A DNA stretch of 64,000 bases from Sphingobacterium griseoflavum (GTDB lineage Bacteria > Bacteroidota > Bacteroidia > Sphingobacteriales > Sphingobacteriaceae): positions 1 through 64,000 of the forward strand of contig NZ_BNAF01000011.1 in assembly GCF_014653155.1 (NCBI RefSeq), in the 5' to 3' direction. Below, in pieces: positions 26,442 through 35,506 of the stretch. Under the pieces are notes generated by a model. That model ran no database searches. It was not told the DNA's origin and worked only from the letters and a program-made list of their open reading frames with translations. The first letter of the stretch is position 1, and each line of letters starts with the position of its first letter. A program made the position numbers and the translations under genes.

Positions 26442-29400
26442 ATGAAAATGATATTTGAAAAACTCTCGGGGCATCGGTTCCTCTTTTCCCTTGTGCTGAT
26501 AAGCTGTTGCCTGATGCTGATCTCCTCTTGCCGGTTGTTTAGGGGAAAGCCAGCAGTTGCCCGTCAGGGACAGGAAGATACCTTAAAAACGGATTTCTTC
26601 CAAAATTTGACATCCCGGTATAACATACTTCATCACGCCAACATGATGTTGGAACAGGAAACAAATGCCATTTTTCATGCTTTGGAAAAGAATTACCAGA
26701 TTCGTCTGTCGGTATTTGATGAGCCCACGACAAGCGGAGATCCACATAAGATGATGGATTCGCTGATTCAAAAAGCCTACAAGATAGTCAATGACAAACA
26801 GGCGAGCAAGTATGTCAATGATGCCATTTTCCTTATCGGAAAAGCTTACTACTATAAGGGAGCGTATTACACTGCGGCAGCATTTTTCGATAAGCTGATC
26901 CGTGATCGCCGACCCGAACAAAAGTCATTTGGCGCGTTGGCCTACGCGTGGAAATCCCGTGCGCTGCTTCAGCTAGGAAAAGAGGAAGCTGCTGGGCTGG
27001 CGGTAGACTCTGCATTTATGGTGCTAGACGATCACGCAAAAACCAAGACATTCGTATATGCGGCGAAGGCTAACCACCTTGTGCGTATTGGCAAAGAACA
27101 AGAAGCAATTCCATTTTTAGCGTATGCCCTTTCCACCAATGGCCGGCATGGCGACCGTTATCGATGGAAGTTTCTGCTCGCTCAGCTATATCGGGATACG
27201 GAAAACGAGAAAGCTTTGGTTTTATTCAATCAATTGTCGAGGAGCAATGTGCCTTTTGATATGGCCTTTGAAGCAGGTCTGCAATCGGCTTTTCTGACGC
27301 AATCGAAGGATACAACCAACTTGGCACAGCGGGCGAAGCCATTTTTTAAGATGTTGAAAGAAGGCAAAAATGATGGTTATCGCGATCAGATATTATTCGA
27401 AATAGGTAAAATTTACCTAGCGGGTGGCGAAGAGGAACATGCTGTTCGTTATTTCAACAAGGCGTTGAAGGATGTGGATAGCAATCCTTACCAGCAGACA
27501 GAAACCTTTCTAGTGATGGCGGATTATTTCTTTTCTAAAAAGCAATATCAAAAGGCTCAGCGCTATTACGATAGTATCGCTACCATCTTGCCACAGAACT
27601 ATACCGATGTGAACAAACTGCGGAGAAAGCTTGCTTTTATGAAGGAGCTTACCGCATTGTATCAGGAGAACATGTGGCAGGATACGTTGATTGCGCTCGG
27701 CGAGATGCCTGACAATGTGCGGCTTGCTGTGGTGGATTCCTTGGCGAAACAATCGTTAACTGCGCGTGAGCTGTTCATCGTCCAGCAAAAAAAAAGGAAC
27801 GGAGGTACAAAAAAGGAATCATCGACCAATAGAAATGCATGGTCTAGTTTGCAAGGCGCCGCCCCGGCCCAGCAGCCCGCATCCATCTTTGCCGATAGCC
27901 GTTTTTACTTTAACAATCAGGACGCACGTCTTTTAGGGCTATCAGCATTTAAGAAGCGATGGGGAGGTAGGCAATTGAAAGATGGTTGGCGTTTTTCAGG
28001 AGATCCCGATGGACAGGCTATGGAGACACAACCTTTCCTGACAAATGATTCGGATGCCGTAGAGCAGGTCTTACAGGTTGCCGGCCAAGACAGTTTGCAG
28101 CAATTTCGACAGCGCTATTTAGATGCGATACCCATAACAGCCGAGGACTTTGGAAATAGCCGCCGAAAGATTCACGATAATATGATCGCCATCGGTAATA
28201 TCTACCGTGACTATATACGAAATAACGCCCAAGCGATAGAGGCTTATGAAGCCTTATTAAAACGCTTTCCAGATACCGAGGTTGCATCGGAGATCTATTA
28301 CGCGCTATTTCGAATGTACGATAGCGTCGATCAAGTGAAAAGTGCGTACTATAAAGAGAAGTTGACGGATAGGTATCCAGGCAGTATACATGCCATGGTT
28401 GCGAAGGATCCGCATTATATGGAGAAGAGAAATCGCGAGAAGAGCACCATGGACCGGGCTTTTGAACGTCTTTTTACGCTTTATACGAATGGAGAACATA
28501 CCGCGGTGATAGAACAAGCGACGGAGGTGCTCGCGGGAACATCGCGAGCAAGCCAAATGGCCTCGCAGGTGGCCTACTTAAAAGCACTTTCTATTGGTCG
28601 CGTAGGTCGGGTTGAAGATTTTATGGGGGCTTTGCAAGAAATTATAGAGCATTATCCTGCAGATAGTCTCGTGGTACCATTGGCGCGCGAACATAAAAGG
28701 TATATGGTGCACCACCCCGAACTATTTGCTAACAGGGTGAATGCGTTGCAGGACAAAGACAAACAGCGCGTCGCTTTTGTGGACGAACCGGATATGACAC
28801 CATGGCCGGCGTTACGTATAAATGGCGACTATAGAACAGCCTCGCCATTGGCCAGTTCCTACAAAGACCAACTTGCAGAACAAAAGGCTGCCGAGCCCCA
28901 AGATGGAGCGATAAAAAAAGAAGTCGCGGTGCTGTGGGCTGAAGAAAGAAAGGAGGCTTCGCCGAAAATCACTACGGAAAGCATAGCAGGCAGAAAGGCT
29001 GGTTTGTCGGCGGTGAATGCGGGTATATTATCTTCAAATCTGGTTTCTTCAAGGATAGATTCTATAAATATGGAGGAGGAGCGCTCTTCGGTCCGGTTGG
29101 ATGCATCCGCCACTGGCGCACCGATAAAGACGACAAGTAAGTTTGACAACGTAGGAAGCCTCCAGGGAAAAATTACCAACACTGGACAGATGCGTATCGA
29201 CTTTGGAGCAAACGACTACCGCGACAAAAAATTGTTCCCCGATACAGCGACTTACTATTTTGTGGTCAATGTTATGGATCCGGCCGTAAATCTTGCACCT
29301 AGCCGGTATGGCATCGGCCAGTTTAACCGTTCACGGTATGCACGGTCTACGATTAGCCACCAACTCAGCTTGGTGAATGCGGAAAACCAGTTATTATGCA

Positions 29401-29585
29401 TGGGGCCTTTCGAAACTTTTGAAGAAGTTAAAACTTATGAAACGAGAATCTTACCTTTGTTACCTGAAATCATGAAAGTGCCACAAGAAGATTACAACAG
29501 CTTTATCATAACAAGAGAAGCAATTGGCACGTTAACTGATGGGATACAGATTAAAAACTATCATCAGGTTTACGAAGAGCAATAA
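26442..29585 (+). CDS. SprE/PorW-like TPR lipoprotein, type IX secretion
   Basis: A large periplasm-facing lipoprotein (1047 residues; lipidated Cys in LISSCRLF near residue 30). Right after the signal is the N-terminal motif typical of the SprE/PorW family (FFQNLTSRYNILHHANMML). Many tetratricopeptide repeats follow (for example IFLIGKAYYYKGAYYTAAAFFDKLI, ILFEIGKIYLAGGEEEHAVRYFNKAL, YRDYIRNNAQAIEAYEALLKRFP), then a low-complexity polar region and a conserved C-terminal domain (TYYFVVNVMDPAVNLAPSRYGIGQFNR). SprE/PorW connects the T9SS motor/attachment parts in Flavobacterium and Porphyromonas. It lies 19 bases before the penicillin-binding protein gene, so the two are probably co-transcribed. 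A TATTTTTG at 26383-26390 may be the -7 promoter element. Confidence 0.85.
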   Translation: MKMIFEKLSGHRFLFSLVLISCCLMLISSCRLFRGKPAVARQGQEDTLKTDFFQNLTSRYNILHHANMMLEQETNAIFHALEKNYQIRLSVFDEPTTSGDPHKMMDSLIQKAYKIVNDKQASKYVNDAIFLIGKAYYYKGAYYTAAAFFDKLIRDRRPEQKSFGALAYAWKSRALLQLGKEEAAGLAVDSAFMVLDDHAKTKTFVYAAKANHLVRIGKEQEAIPFLAYALSTNGRHGDRYRWKFLLAQLYRDTENEKALVLFNQLSRSNVPFDMAFEAGLQSAFLTQSKDTTNLAQRAKPFFKMLKEGKNDGYRDQILFEIGKIYLAGGEEEHAVRYFNKALKDVDSNPYQQTETFLVMADYFFSKKQYQKAQRYYDSIATILPQNYTDVNKLRRKLAFMKELTALYQENMWQDTLIALGEMPDNVRLAVVDSLAKQSLTARELFIVQQKKRNGGTKKESSTNRNAWSSLQGAAPAQQPASIFADSRFYFNNQDARLLGLSAFKKRWGGRQLKDGWRFSGDPDGQAMETQPFLTNDSDAVEQVLQVAGQDSLQQFRQRYLDAIPITAEDFGNSRRKIHDNMIAIGNIYRDYIRNNAQAIEAYEALLKRFPDTEVASEIYYALFRMYDSVDQVKSAYYKEKLTDRYPGSIHAMVAKDPHYMEKRNREKSTMDRAFERLFTLYTNGEHTAVIEQATEVLAGTSRASQMASQVAYLKALSIGRVGRVEDFMGALQEIIEHYPADSLVVPLAREHKRYMVHHPELFANRVNALQDKDKQRVAFVDEPDMTPWPALRINGDYRTASPLASSYKDQLAEQKAAEPQDGAIKKEVAVLWAEERKEASPKITTESIAGRKAGLSAVNAGILSSNLVSSRIDSINMEEERSSVRLDASATGAPIKTTSKFDNVGSLQGKITNTGQMRIDFGANDYRDKKLFPDTATYYFVVNVMDPAVNLAPSRYGIGQFNRSRYARSTISHQLSLVNAENQLLCMGPFETFEEVKTYETRILPLLPEIMKVPQEDYNSFIITREAIGTLTDGIQIKNYHQVYEEQ

Positions 29586-29604
29586 AATCGTTTTCGACAA
29601 TAAA

Positions 29605-31851
29605 ATGAAAAGAGAATCAAAGCAAAGTAAATTGACCGCAGAGGACATCAAGCGATATACATTCAATTTTTGGAAGGTGTTTTTTGCTGTCATTTTGATC
29701 GGTGTATTGTTCATCGCGAGTGTTCGTTTTGGCGTTTTTGGGAAGCTTCCTTCTTTTCAGGAGCTGGAGAACCCAAAGAGCAACCTCGCTTCAGAAATAC
29801 TGTCCGACGACCTTCAGGTATTAGGCACATACTATCGCCACAACCGTTCGAATGTCACATACAGCGAGTTGTCACCCTATTTGATCCAAGCGCTTATCTC
29901 TACAGAAGACAAACGTTTTTATGACCATTCCGGCATCGACTATTCGCGTACCATCACGTCGGTATTCCACACGTTGTTTGGCAACAAACAGGGCGGGAGC
30001 ACGATTACCCAGCAGTTGGCACTGAATTTATTTTCAGAGCGCCGTGAACGGAATACCTTCAAGCGCGTCATGCAGAAATTTCAGGAATGGATAACGGCTG
30101 TGCGGTTGGAAAGGAGCTATACAAAAGAAGAAATCATTACCATGTATTTCAATACGGTAGATTTTGGGTATAAAAACACTTACGGCATCAAGTCGGCAGC
30201 GCGTACTTTCTTTAGCACGACGCCCGATAAGCTCGCTCCCGAAGAAGCGGCAATATTGGTGGGGATGTTAAAAGGTCCCTCGGTGTATTCGCCGGTACGT
30301 TTTCCAGATAATGCTACGGTGCGCAGAAACACCGTACTAAACAACATGGCCAATCAAAATTTTCTGACAGCAGATCAGTTGGCCAAAGCGAAGGGCAATC
30401 CGATTAAGCTTAGGCTGAGTATATCTAGCTATGGGGAAGGACTAGCGCCATATTTTAGGGCGATTCTGAAAGACGAGATAAAGAAAGCATTTAAAGAGCT
30501 TTCTATTACGAAAGGGGATGGCACTCCCTATGATTTGGATCGGGATGGTCTTCGGATATATACGCCAATCAATTACAGTATGCAGCAGTATGCAGAACAG
30601 GCGCAAAAGGAATGGATGATGAAACTGCAGCGGGATTTTGACCGGCAGTATCGCAATTCAGATCCTTTTCGGGGCGATAATGCCAAGCTCCTCGTTAAAG
30701 GGATGCGTAATTCTGATCGGTACAGGGCGCTTAAGGAGTCTGGCTTTTCGGAGGATGATATCCGGAAGGAATTCCAAAAAAAGGTGCCCATGACGCTGTT
30801 TACCTATAGGGGAAATGTCGATACCGTCATGACACCAATGGATTCTATTCGCTATAACAAGCTTTTCCTGCGCAATGCGGTGATGTCGATGGAACCAAAG
30901 ACAGGGCATATCAAAGCGTGGGTAGGCGGTATTAATTTTGAGCATTTTAAATTTGACCATGTCAAACAGGCGCAGCGCCAAGTTGGTTCGACGGCAAAGC
31001 CTTTCACCTACGCTACGGCGATCGATAACGGTTATTCCCCTTGCTTTACCGTGCCCAATCATATGCAAACGTACGGCAACTGGACGCCGCGTGGCACAAC
31101 GCAGGGCGGGGATCCCATTACCTTAAAAAATGCACTCAAATATTCCCAAAACTTTGCGACGGCCTATGTAATCAACGAGGTCACGGCGCAGAATGTAGCT
31201 ATGCTTACGAAAAAGATGGGTATTACCTCGGATGTGCCCAACTACCCATCTATCGCGTTAGGATCATACGAAGCCAATGTATTTGACATGGTAGGTGCCT
31301 ATTCGGCATTCGTCAATCAAGGAACTTGGATTGAACCTACCATGATTTTACGTGTCGAAGATAAAAATGGAACGGTTATTTACGAGAAGATGCCCAAAGT
31401 GGTAAAAGCTTTGAACAGCGAATCTGCTTACATCATGGTAAATATGTTGAAGGGCGTTGTGGATGGTGGAACAGGATCTCGTGTCAGAAGGGCAGAATAT
31501 GGTGGGCTTACCAACCCAATGGGCGGCAAAACCGGTACGACGAACGACAATTCTGATGCGTGGTTTATTGGTATTACGCCGGATTTGGTAACGGGGGTAT
31601 GGACGGGAGCTGAAGATCGTGGCATTCGTTTTCACAGCATGGCATCTGGACAAGGAGCAGCGGCAGCCCTGCCTATTTTTGGATTATATATGAGAAAGGT
31701 ATATGATGACAAGAAGCTGCACTATACGCAGGAAGATTTTCCGTTGCCGCCCGGAGGGCTAACGAGAGAGTTGGATTGTAGCAAATATCAGCCGTTCCAT
31801 GGCAGTTCCGTGGATGAAGTTCAGTTGGACGACGATAGATTAGGTTTTTAA
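29605..31851 (+). CDS. Penicillin-binding protein 1A (bifunctional)
   Basis: Class A PBP that polymerises and cross-links peptidoglycan at the inner membrane. The 748-residue protein has one N-terminal membrane helix (about 22-42). The GT51 glycosyltransferase domain has the catalytic glutamate E101 in STEDKRFYDHSGID and GGSTITQQLALNLF. The transpeptidase domain has active-site serine S462 in GSTAKPF, SQN at 514 and KTGT at 642. The ATG at 29605 is chosen because earlier in-frame starts overlap the SprE/PorW-like gene. A hairpin terminator follows the stop. Confidence 0.95.
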   Translation: MKRESKQSKLTAEDIKRYTFNFWKVFFAVILIGVLFIASVRFGVFGKLPSFQELENPKSNLASEILSDDLQVLGTYYRHNRSNVTYSELSPYLIQALISTEDKRFYDHSGIDYSRTITSVFHTLFGNKQGGSTITQQLALNLFSERRERNTFKRVMQKFQEWITAVRLERSYTKEEIITMYFNTVDFGYKNTYGIKSAARTFFSTTPDKLAPEEAAILVGMLKGPSVYSPVRFPDNATVRRNTVLNNMANQNFLTADQLAKAKGNPIKLRLSISSYGEGLAPYFRAILKDEIKKAFKELSITKGDGTPYDLDRDGLRIYTPINYSMQQYAEQAQKEWMMKLQRDFDRQYRNSDPFRGDNAKLLVKGMRNSDRYRALKESGFSEDDIRKEFQKKVPMTLFTYRGNVDTVMTPMDSIRYNKLFLRNAVMSMEPKTGHIKAWVGGINFEHFKFDHVKQAQRQVGSTAKPFTYATAIDNGYSPCFTVPNHMQTYGNWTPRGTTQGGDPITLKNALKYSQNFATAYVINEVTAQNVAMLTKKMGITSDVPNYPSIALGSYEANVFDMVGAYSAFVNQGTWIEPTMILRVEDKNGTVIYEKMPKVVKALNSESAYIMVNMLKGVVDGGTGSRVRRAEYGGLTNPMGGKTGTTNDNSDAWFIGITPDLVTGVWTGAEDRGIRFHSMASGQGAAAALPIFGLYMRKVYDDKKLHYTQEDFPLPPGGLTRELDCSKYQPFHGSSVDEVQLDDDRLGF

Positions 31852-31867
31852 TAGACGATCTTTTCAT

Positions 31868-31910
31868 TGCCGAACAGTAGATTTAACGAAATTTGTTGTT
31901 CGGCATTTTT
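31868..31910 (+). terminator. Terminator after penicillin-binding protein 1A
   Basis: TGCCGAAC (31868-31875) pairs with GTTCGGCA (31898-31905), followed by five T. It lies only seven bases before the uvrC start, so uvrC must have a promoter within or upstream of the hairpin, or be reached by readthrough. Confidence 0.7.
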
Positions 31911-31916
31911 GTTTAT

Positions 31917-33716
31917 ATGGAGTTATTTGATTACAAAGAAGAACTAAAGAGGATACCGCATAAACCAGGCGTCTATCAGTATTTCGACAAAAACAACGAG
32001 CTGATATATGTAGGCAAAGCGAAGGATTTGCGAAACAGGGTAGGCTCTTATTTTGTGAACGATAGCCAGCTAAACAGCAAAACGAGGGTGCTCGTGCGCA
32101 AGATCAATCGGATAGCGTTTACGATTGTGGATACGGAGATTGATGCCTGGCTGTTGGAAAATAACTTGATCAAAAAGCACAAGCCTCGCTACAACGTGAT
32201 GCTGAAAGATGACAAAACCTACCCTTGGATTGTTATCAAGCAGGAACATTTTCCACGTGTTTTTTGGACTCGAAAGTACATCAAAGATGGATCACGCTAC
32301 TATGGGCCCTACGCTTCAGTCGGTATGATGCACATCATATTAGACATGATTCGCGAGTTGTTCCCTTTGCGTACTTGTAACCTAAATCTTGCGCCAGAAA
32401 ATATCGCCAAGGGGAAGTATAAGGTCTGTTTGGAGTATCAAATAGGAAATTGCAAAGGTCCTTGTGAAGGTTACCAGGGCGAAGAAGACTATAACCAAAA
32501 TCTTTCTGATATAAAAGATATATTGAACGGGAAAATTTCGGTCGTGACGAACCGTTTGAAAGGACAGATGACTGATGCGGTGAATGGGTTGAATTTTGAG
32601 ATGGCGCATCGCTTGAAAAGCAAACTAGACAAGCTGTCCAACTATCAAAGCAAATCGACTGTGGTCAGTTCGTCCATTACAAATGTGGATGTCTTTAATA
32701 TAGCGGCTGATGATAGCTATGCTTTTGTGAATTATTTGAAAGTGGCGCACGGGGTTGTGATACAAACGCAGACCCTAGAAATGAAAAAACGTTTGGACGA
32801 ATCGGTAGAGGAGTTGCTTGCTTTAGCCATTCCCGAAATACGAAGCCGATTTAAAAGCACGTCCAGGGAGATTATTGTTCCTTTCGATATTCATATCGAA
32901 GAACGGGAAGATCTGAAGTTTACGGTCCCTAAAATGGGAGAGAAGCGCAATTTGCTTGACCTTTCCTACAAAAACGTCGCCTATTTCAAGAAGGAACGTA
33001 TGTTGCAGTACGAGCGTTTAAACCCGGAAATAAAAACAGAGCGGGTTCTCAAGCAAATGCAAAAGGATCTGCGCATGAATGTTTTGCCGAGGCATATAGA
33101 ATGCTTTGATAATTCGAACATACAAGGTAATTTTCCTGTTTCCGCAATCGTTGTGTTCAAGGATGCGAAGCCGTCCAAGAAAGACTATAGACATTTCAAT
33201 GTGAAGACCGTCATCGGGCCAAATGATTTTGCGACCATGGAAGAAGCGGTATTCAGACGCTACCGTCGCCTGTTGGATGAAGACCAAAGCTTGCCCCAGC
33301 TGATCATTATCGATGGAGGGAAAGGTCAGTTAGGAGCCGCTTTGAAGAGCCTGAAATTGCTCGGCATAGAGAAGAAGGTGACGATAATCGGCATCGCAAA
33401 GCGATTGGAAGAGCTCTATTATCCAGGGGATCAATATCCTCTTTATTTGGACAAGAAGTCTGAAACGCTACGAATCATCCAGCATCTGCGGGACGAGGCA
33501 CATCGATTCGGGATTACTTTCCACAGAAACCAGCGCAGTCGTAAAACATTCGTTTCGGAACTGGAGAATATACCCGGTATAGGCAAAACTTCGGTAGAGA
33601 AACTTCTGAAACTATTCAAGTCCGCTAAAAGAGTGAAGGAAGCAACGGAAGACGAATTGGCAAAAGTGCTTAATCAAAAACAAGTTAAAGCACTCCGCCA
33701 GTATTTCGAGGGTTAA
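31917..33716 (+). CDS. uvrC: Excinuclease ABC subunit C
   Basis: Makes the 3' and 5' incisions in nucleotide excision repair after UvrB marks the lesion. The 599-residue protein begins with the GIY-YIG nuclease domain (PGVYQYFDKNNELIYVGKAKDLRNRVGSYF), followed by the UVR domain that contacts UvrB, the RNase H-like second nuclease (HIECFDNSNIQGNFPVSAIVVF, LIIIDGGKGQLGAA, HRFGITFHRNQRSR) and C-terminal helix-hairpin-helix motifs (LENIPGIGKTSVEKLLKLFKS). The ATG at 31917 is taken because the earlier in-frame start at 31893 falls inside the preceding terminator hairpin. Confidence 0.97.
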   Translation: MELFDYKEELKRIPHKPGVYQYFDKNNELIYVGKAKDLRNRVGSYFVNDSQLNSKTRVLVRKINRIAFTIVDTEIDAWLLENNLIKKHKPRYNVMLKDDKTYPWIVIKQEHFPRVFWTRKYIKDGSRYYGPYASVGMMHIILDMIRELFPLRTCNLNLAPENIAKGKYKVCLEYQIGNCKGPCEGYQGEEDYNQNLSDIKDILNGKISVVTNRLKGQMTDAVNGLNFEMAHRLKSKLDKLSNYQSKSTVVSSSITNVDVFNIAADDSYAFVNYLKVAHGVVIQTQTLEMKKRLDESVEELLALAIPEIRSRFKSTSREIIVPFDIHIEEREDLKFTVPKMGEKRNLLDLSYKNVAYFKKERMLQYERLNPEIKTERVLKQMQKDLRMNVLPRHIECFDNSNIQGNFPVSAIVVFKDAKPSKKDYRHFNVKTVIGPNDFATMEEAVFRRYRRLLDEDQSLPQLIIIDGGKGQLGAALKSLKLLGIEKKVTIIGIAKRLEELYYPGDQYPLYLDKKSETLRIIQHLRDEAHRFGITFHRNQRSRKTFVSELENIPGIGKTSVEKLLKLFKSAKRVKEATEDELAKVLNQKQVKALRQYFEG

Positions 33717-33722
33717 CTGCGA

Positions 33723-34601
33723 TTAATCCTCGTAGCCAAATTTTTTCAAGTAGTTCTTTTTGCTCCTCCAATCCGGGATCACCTTCACAAACATCTCTAA
33801 AAATACCTTGCCGCCGATAAATTCTTCCATATCCTGCCGAGCATATGTGCCCACCTTTTTGATCATGGCTCCGGCTTTGCCGATGATGATGTTTTTTTGA
33901 GAGTCACGCTCGACAATAATTTCTGCAGCGATGCGGGTGATATTGGCCTCTTCTTTATAGGAAGTAACTACAACCTCGGTACTGTAGGGGATTTCTTTAT
34001 CGTAAAGTTTGAAAATCTTTTCGCGAATCATCTCCGCCATGAAAAATCGCATGTTTTTATCGGTCAATTCATCTTTCTCATAATAGGGAGCGTGTTCGGG
34101 AAGCTTTTCCTTGATATACTGCATAATGCCTGTTACACCATGGTCTTTCAGCGCCGAAATGGCAAATATCGCATCCGGATTCAGCTTTTCTTGCCAAAAT
34201 TCGATTTTAGCTTTAACTTCCTCTTCTGATGATTTGTCAATTTTATTGATGAGCACAGCCACAGGAGATGATGTTTTCCGTAGCCTTTCGATTACATCAT
34301 TCTCATCGTACTTTTCGTGAATATCAGTAACGAAGAGAATAACATCAGCGTCAATTAGGGAGCCTTGCACAAAGTTCATCATGGATTCCTGTAAAGAATA
34401 ATTCGGTTTTATGACGCCGGGTGTATCTGAAAAAACGATTTGATGGTCCTCATCGTTCACAATGCCAATAATTCGGTGTCTAGTAGTTTGTGCTTTAGGT
34501 GTGATAATCGACATCTTCTCACCTACTAATGCGTTCATTAAGGTGGACTTACCCGCGTTGGGTTTCCCGATGATACTGACGAATCCTGCTTTGTGCGACA
34601 T
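33723..34601 (-). CDS. era: GTPase Era
   Basis: Ribosome-assembly GTPase that binds the 3' end of 16S rRNA. The 292-residue product has the G1 loop GKPNAGKST at 12-20, G3 DTPG in VFSDTPGVIKP, G4 NKID and G5 SAL, then a C-terminal KH RNA-binding domain with the NIIIGKAGAMIKKVG loop. Full length. It is convergent with uvrC (six bases between stops) and divergent from the predicted promoter of the initiator-tRNA region. Confidence 0.97.
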   Translation of the reverse strand: MSHKAGFVSIIGKPNAGKSTLMNALVGEKMSIITPKAQTTRHRIIGIVNDEDHQIVFSDTPGVIKPNYSLQESMMNFVQGSLIDADVILFVTDIHEKYDENDVIERLRKTSSPVAVLINKIDKSSEEEVKAKIEFWQEKLNPDAIFAISALKDHGVTGIMQYIKEKLPEHAPYYEKDELTDKNMRFFMAEMIREKIFKLYDKEIPYSTEVVVTSYKEEANITRIAAEIIVERDSQKNIIIGKAGAMIKKVGTYARQDMEEFIGGKVFLEMFVKVIPDWRSKKNYLKKFGYED

Positions 34602-34616
34602 TTTATCTTGTTTTTA

Positions 34617-34648
34617 TTTGGAATACAAAGAAACAAATAATATCTTTG
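34617..34648 (+). promoter_or_regulatory. Strong promoter ahead of the small ORF and the tRNA array
   Basis: TTTG (34617-34620), a 20-base spacer and TATCTTTG (34641-34648), a full match to the Bacteroidota consensus. The predicted start near 34653 gives a transcript covering the small ORF at 34666 and the three tRNA genes. Confidence 0.7.
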
Positions 34649-34665
34649 TACTCCAATTAAACGGG

Positions 34666-34788
34666 ATGTTATCTTGCGCTACGCATACAGAAAAGCGCAA
34701 TTTTAAAAAAGACAGAACAAATTGGAGTGCCGAAATCAACGGTCTTCGTTTGAAGAGGTTGAAGAAAGCGATCGAGCGCGAGGCCTGA
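34666..34788 (+). CDS. Possible small basic protein, 40 residues
   Basis: ATG at 34666, 18 bases after the -7 element of a good promoter. The product is 40 residues long and strongly basic (EKRNFKKDRTNWS near the middle, LRLKRLKKAIEREA at the C-terminus), which would form an amphipathic helix able to bind nucleic acid or ribosome. I do not recognise it. The ORF may be only the untranslated leader of the tRNA transcript. The promoter, the start position and the unusual amino-acid make-up are the only support. Confidence 0.4.
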   Translation: MLSCATHTEKRNFKKDRTNWSAEINGLRLKRLKKAIEREA

Positions 34789-34849
34789 TTGATAAAATTT
34801 GACATCAAAGTGGAGTTTTTTTGACTTTCACTATGCCATAAAAATATAT

Positions 34850-34922
<73 letters not shown>

Positions 34923-35003
34923 CTAAAGAGCTAGGCGTGAAGTCTAGCTCCAAGAAATTAAATGAGCGGTGCGCGATGTATCGCTGCGTAGATAAAAATA
35001 TAT

Positions 35004-35076
<73 letters not shown>

Positions 35077-35157
35077 CTAGAGAGCTAGGCGTGCAGTCTA
35101 GCTCCAAGAAATTAAATGAGCGGTGCGCGATGTATCGCTGCGTAGATAAAAATATAT

Positions 35158-35230
<73 letters not shown>

Positions 35231-35235
35231 CACCG

Positions 35236-35262
35236 AAAGCCCCGAGGAAACTCGGGGCTTTT
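35236..35262 (+). terminator. Terminator of the initiator tRNA array
   Basis: AAAGCCCCGAG (35236-35246) pairs with CTCGGGGCTTT (35251-35261) around a GAAA loop and is followed by T-rich sequence. A textbook intrinsic terminator. Confidence 0.92.
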
Positions 35263-35431
35263 TATTTGCCGTCAATTTTTGGTTCAGGTCGAGATAGGCG
35301 TTTTTGTCGGCTTGCAAACTTGACTAGATGTCTGGTTCCCGCTTTAGGGCAAGTCTTTATGAACGTGCAGGCATTGCGTTGCTGCTGGTACGCATACCCA
35401 ATTTATCGGGCAGGCTGTTTGCTTGATAAAA

Positions 35432-35444
35432 GCGCAATCGTTTG
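35432..35444. promoter_or_regulatory. Palindromic box upstream of the DUF3472 gene
   Basis: GCGCAATCGTTTG lies 62 bases before the ATG at 35507. Its first twelve bases recur exactly upstream of susC (36918-36929). The core resembles LacI-family half sites (AAnCGnTT). The rest of the 35231-35506 gap holds the tRNA terminator, the tRNA 3'-end repeat and no gene. Confidence 0.45.
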
Positions 35445-35506
35445 ATTGACGTTTTCATTTTGGGAAGTCAGCATTCCTATTTATGTTTATCTAAATAAAC
35501 TTAAAT

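Noticed and set aside
31893-31916. Earlier in-frame start for uvrC
   Set aside because: It falls inside the preceding terminator hairpin, and the ATG at 31917 matches the usual UvrC N-terminus.
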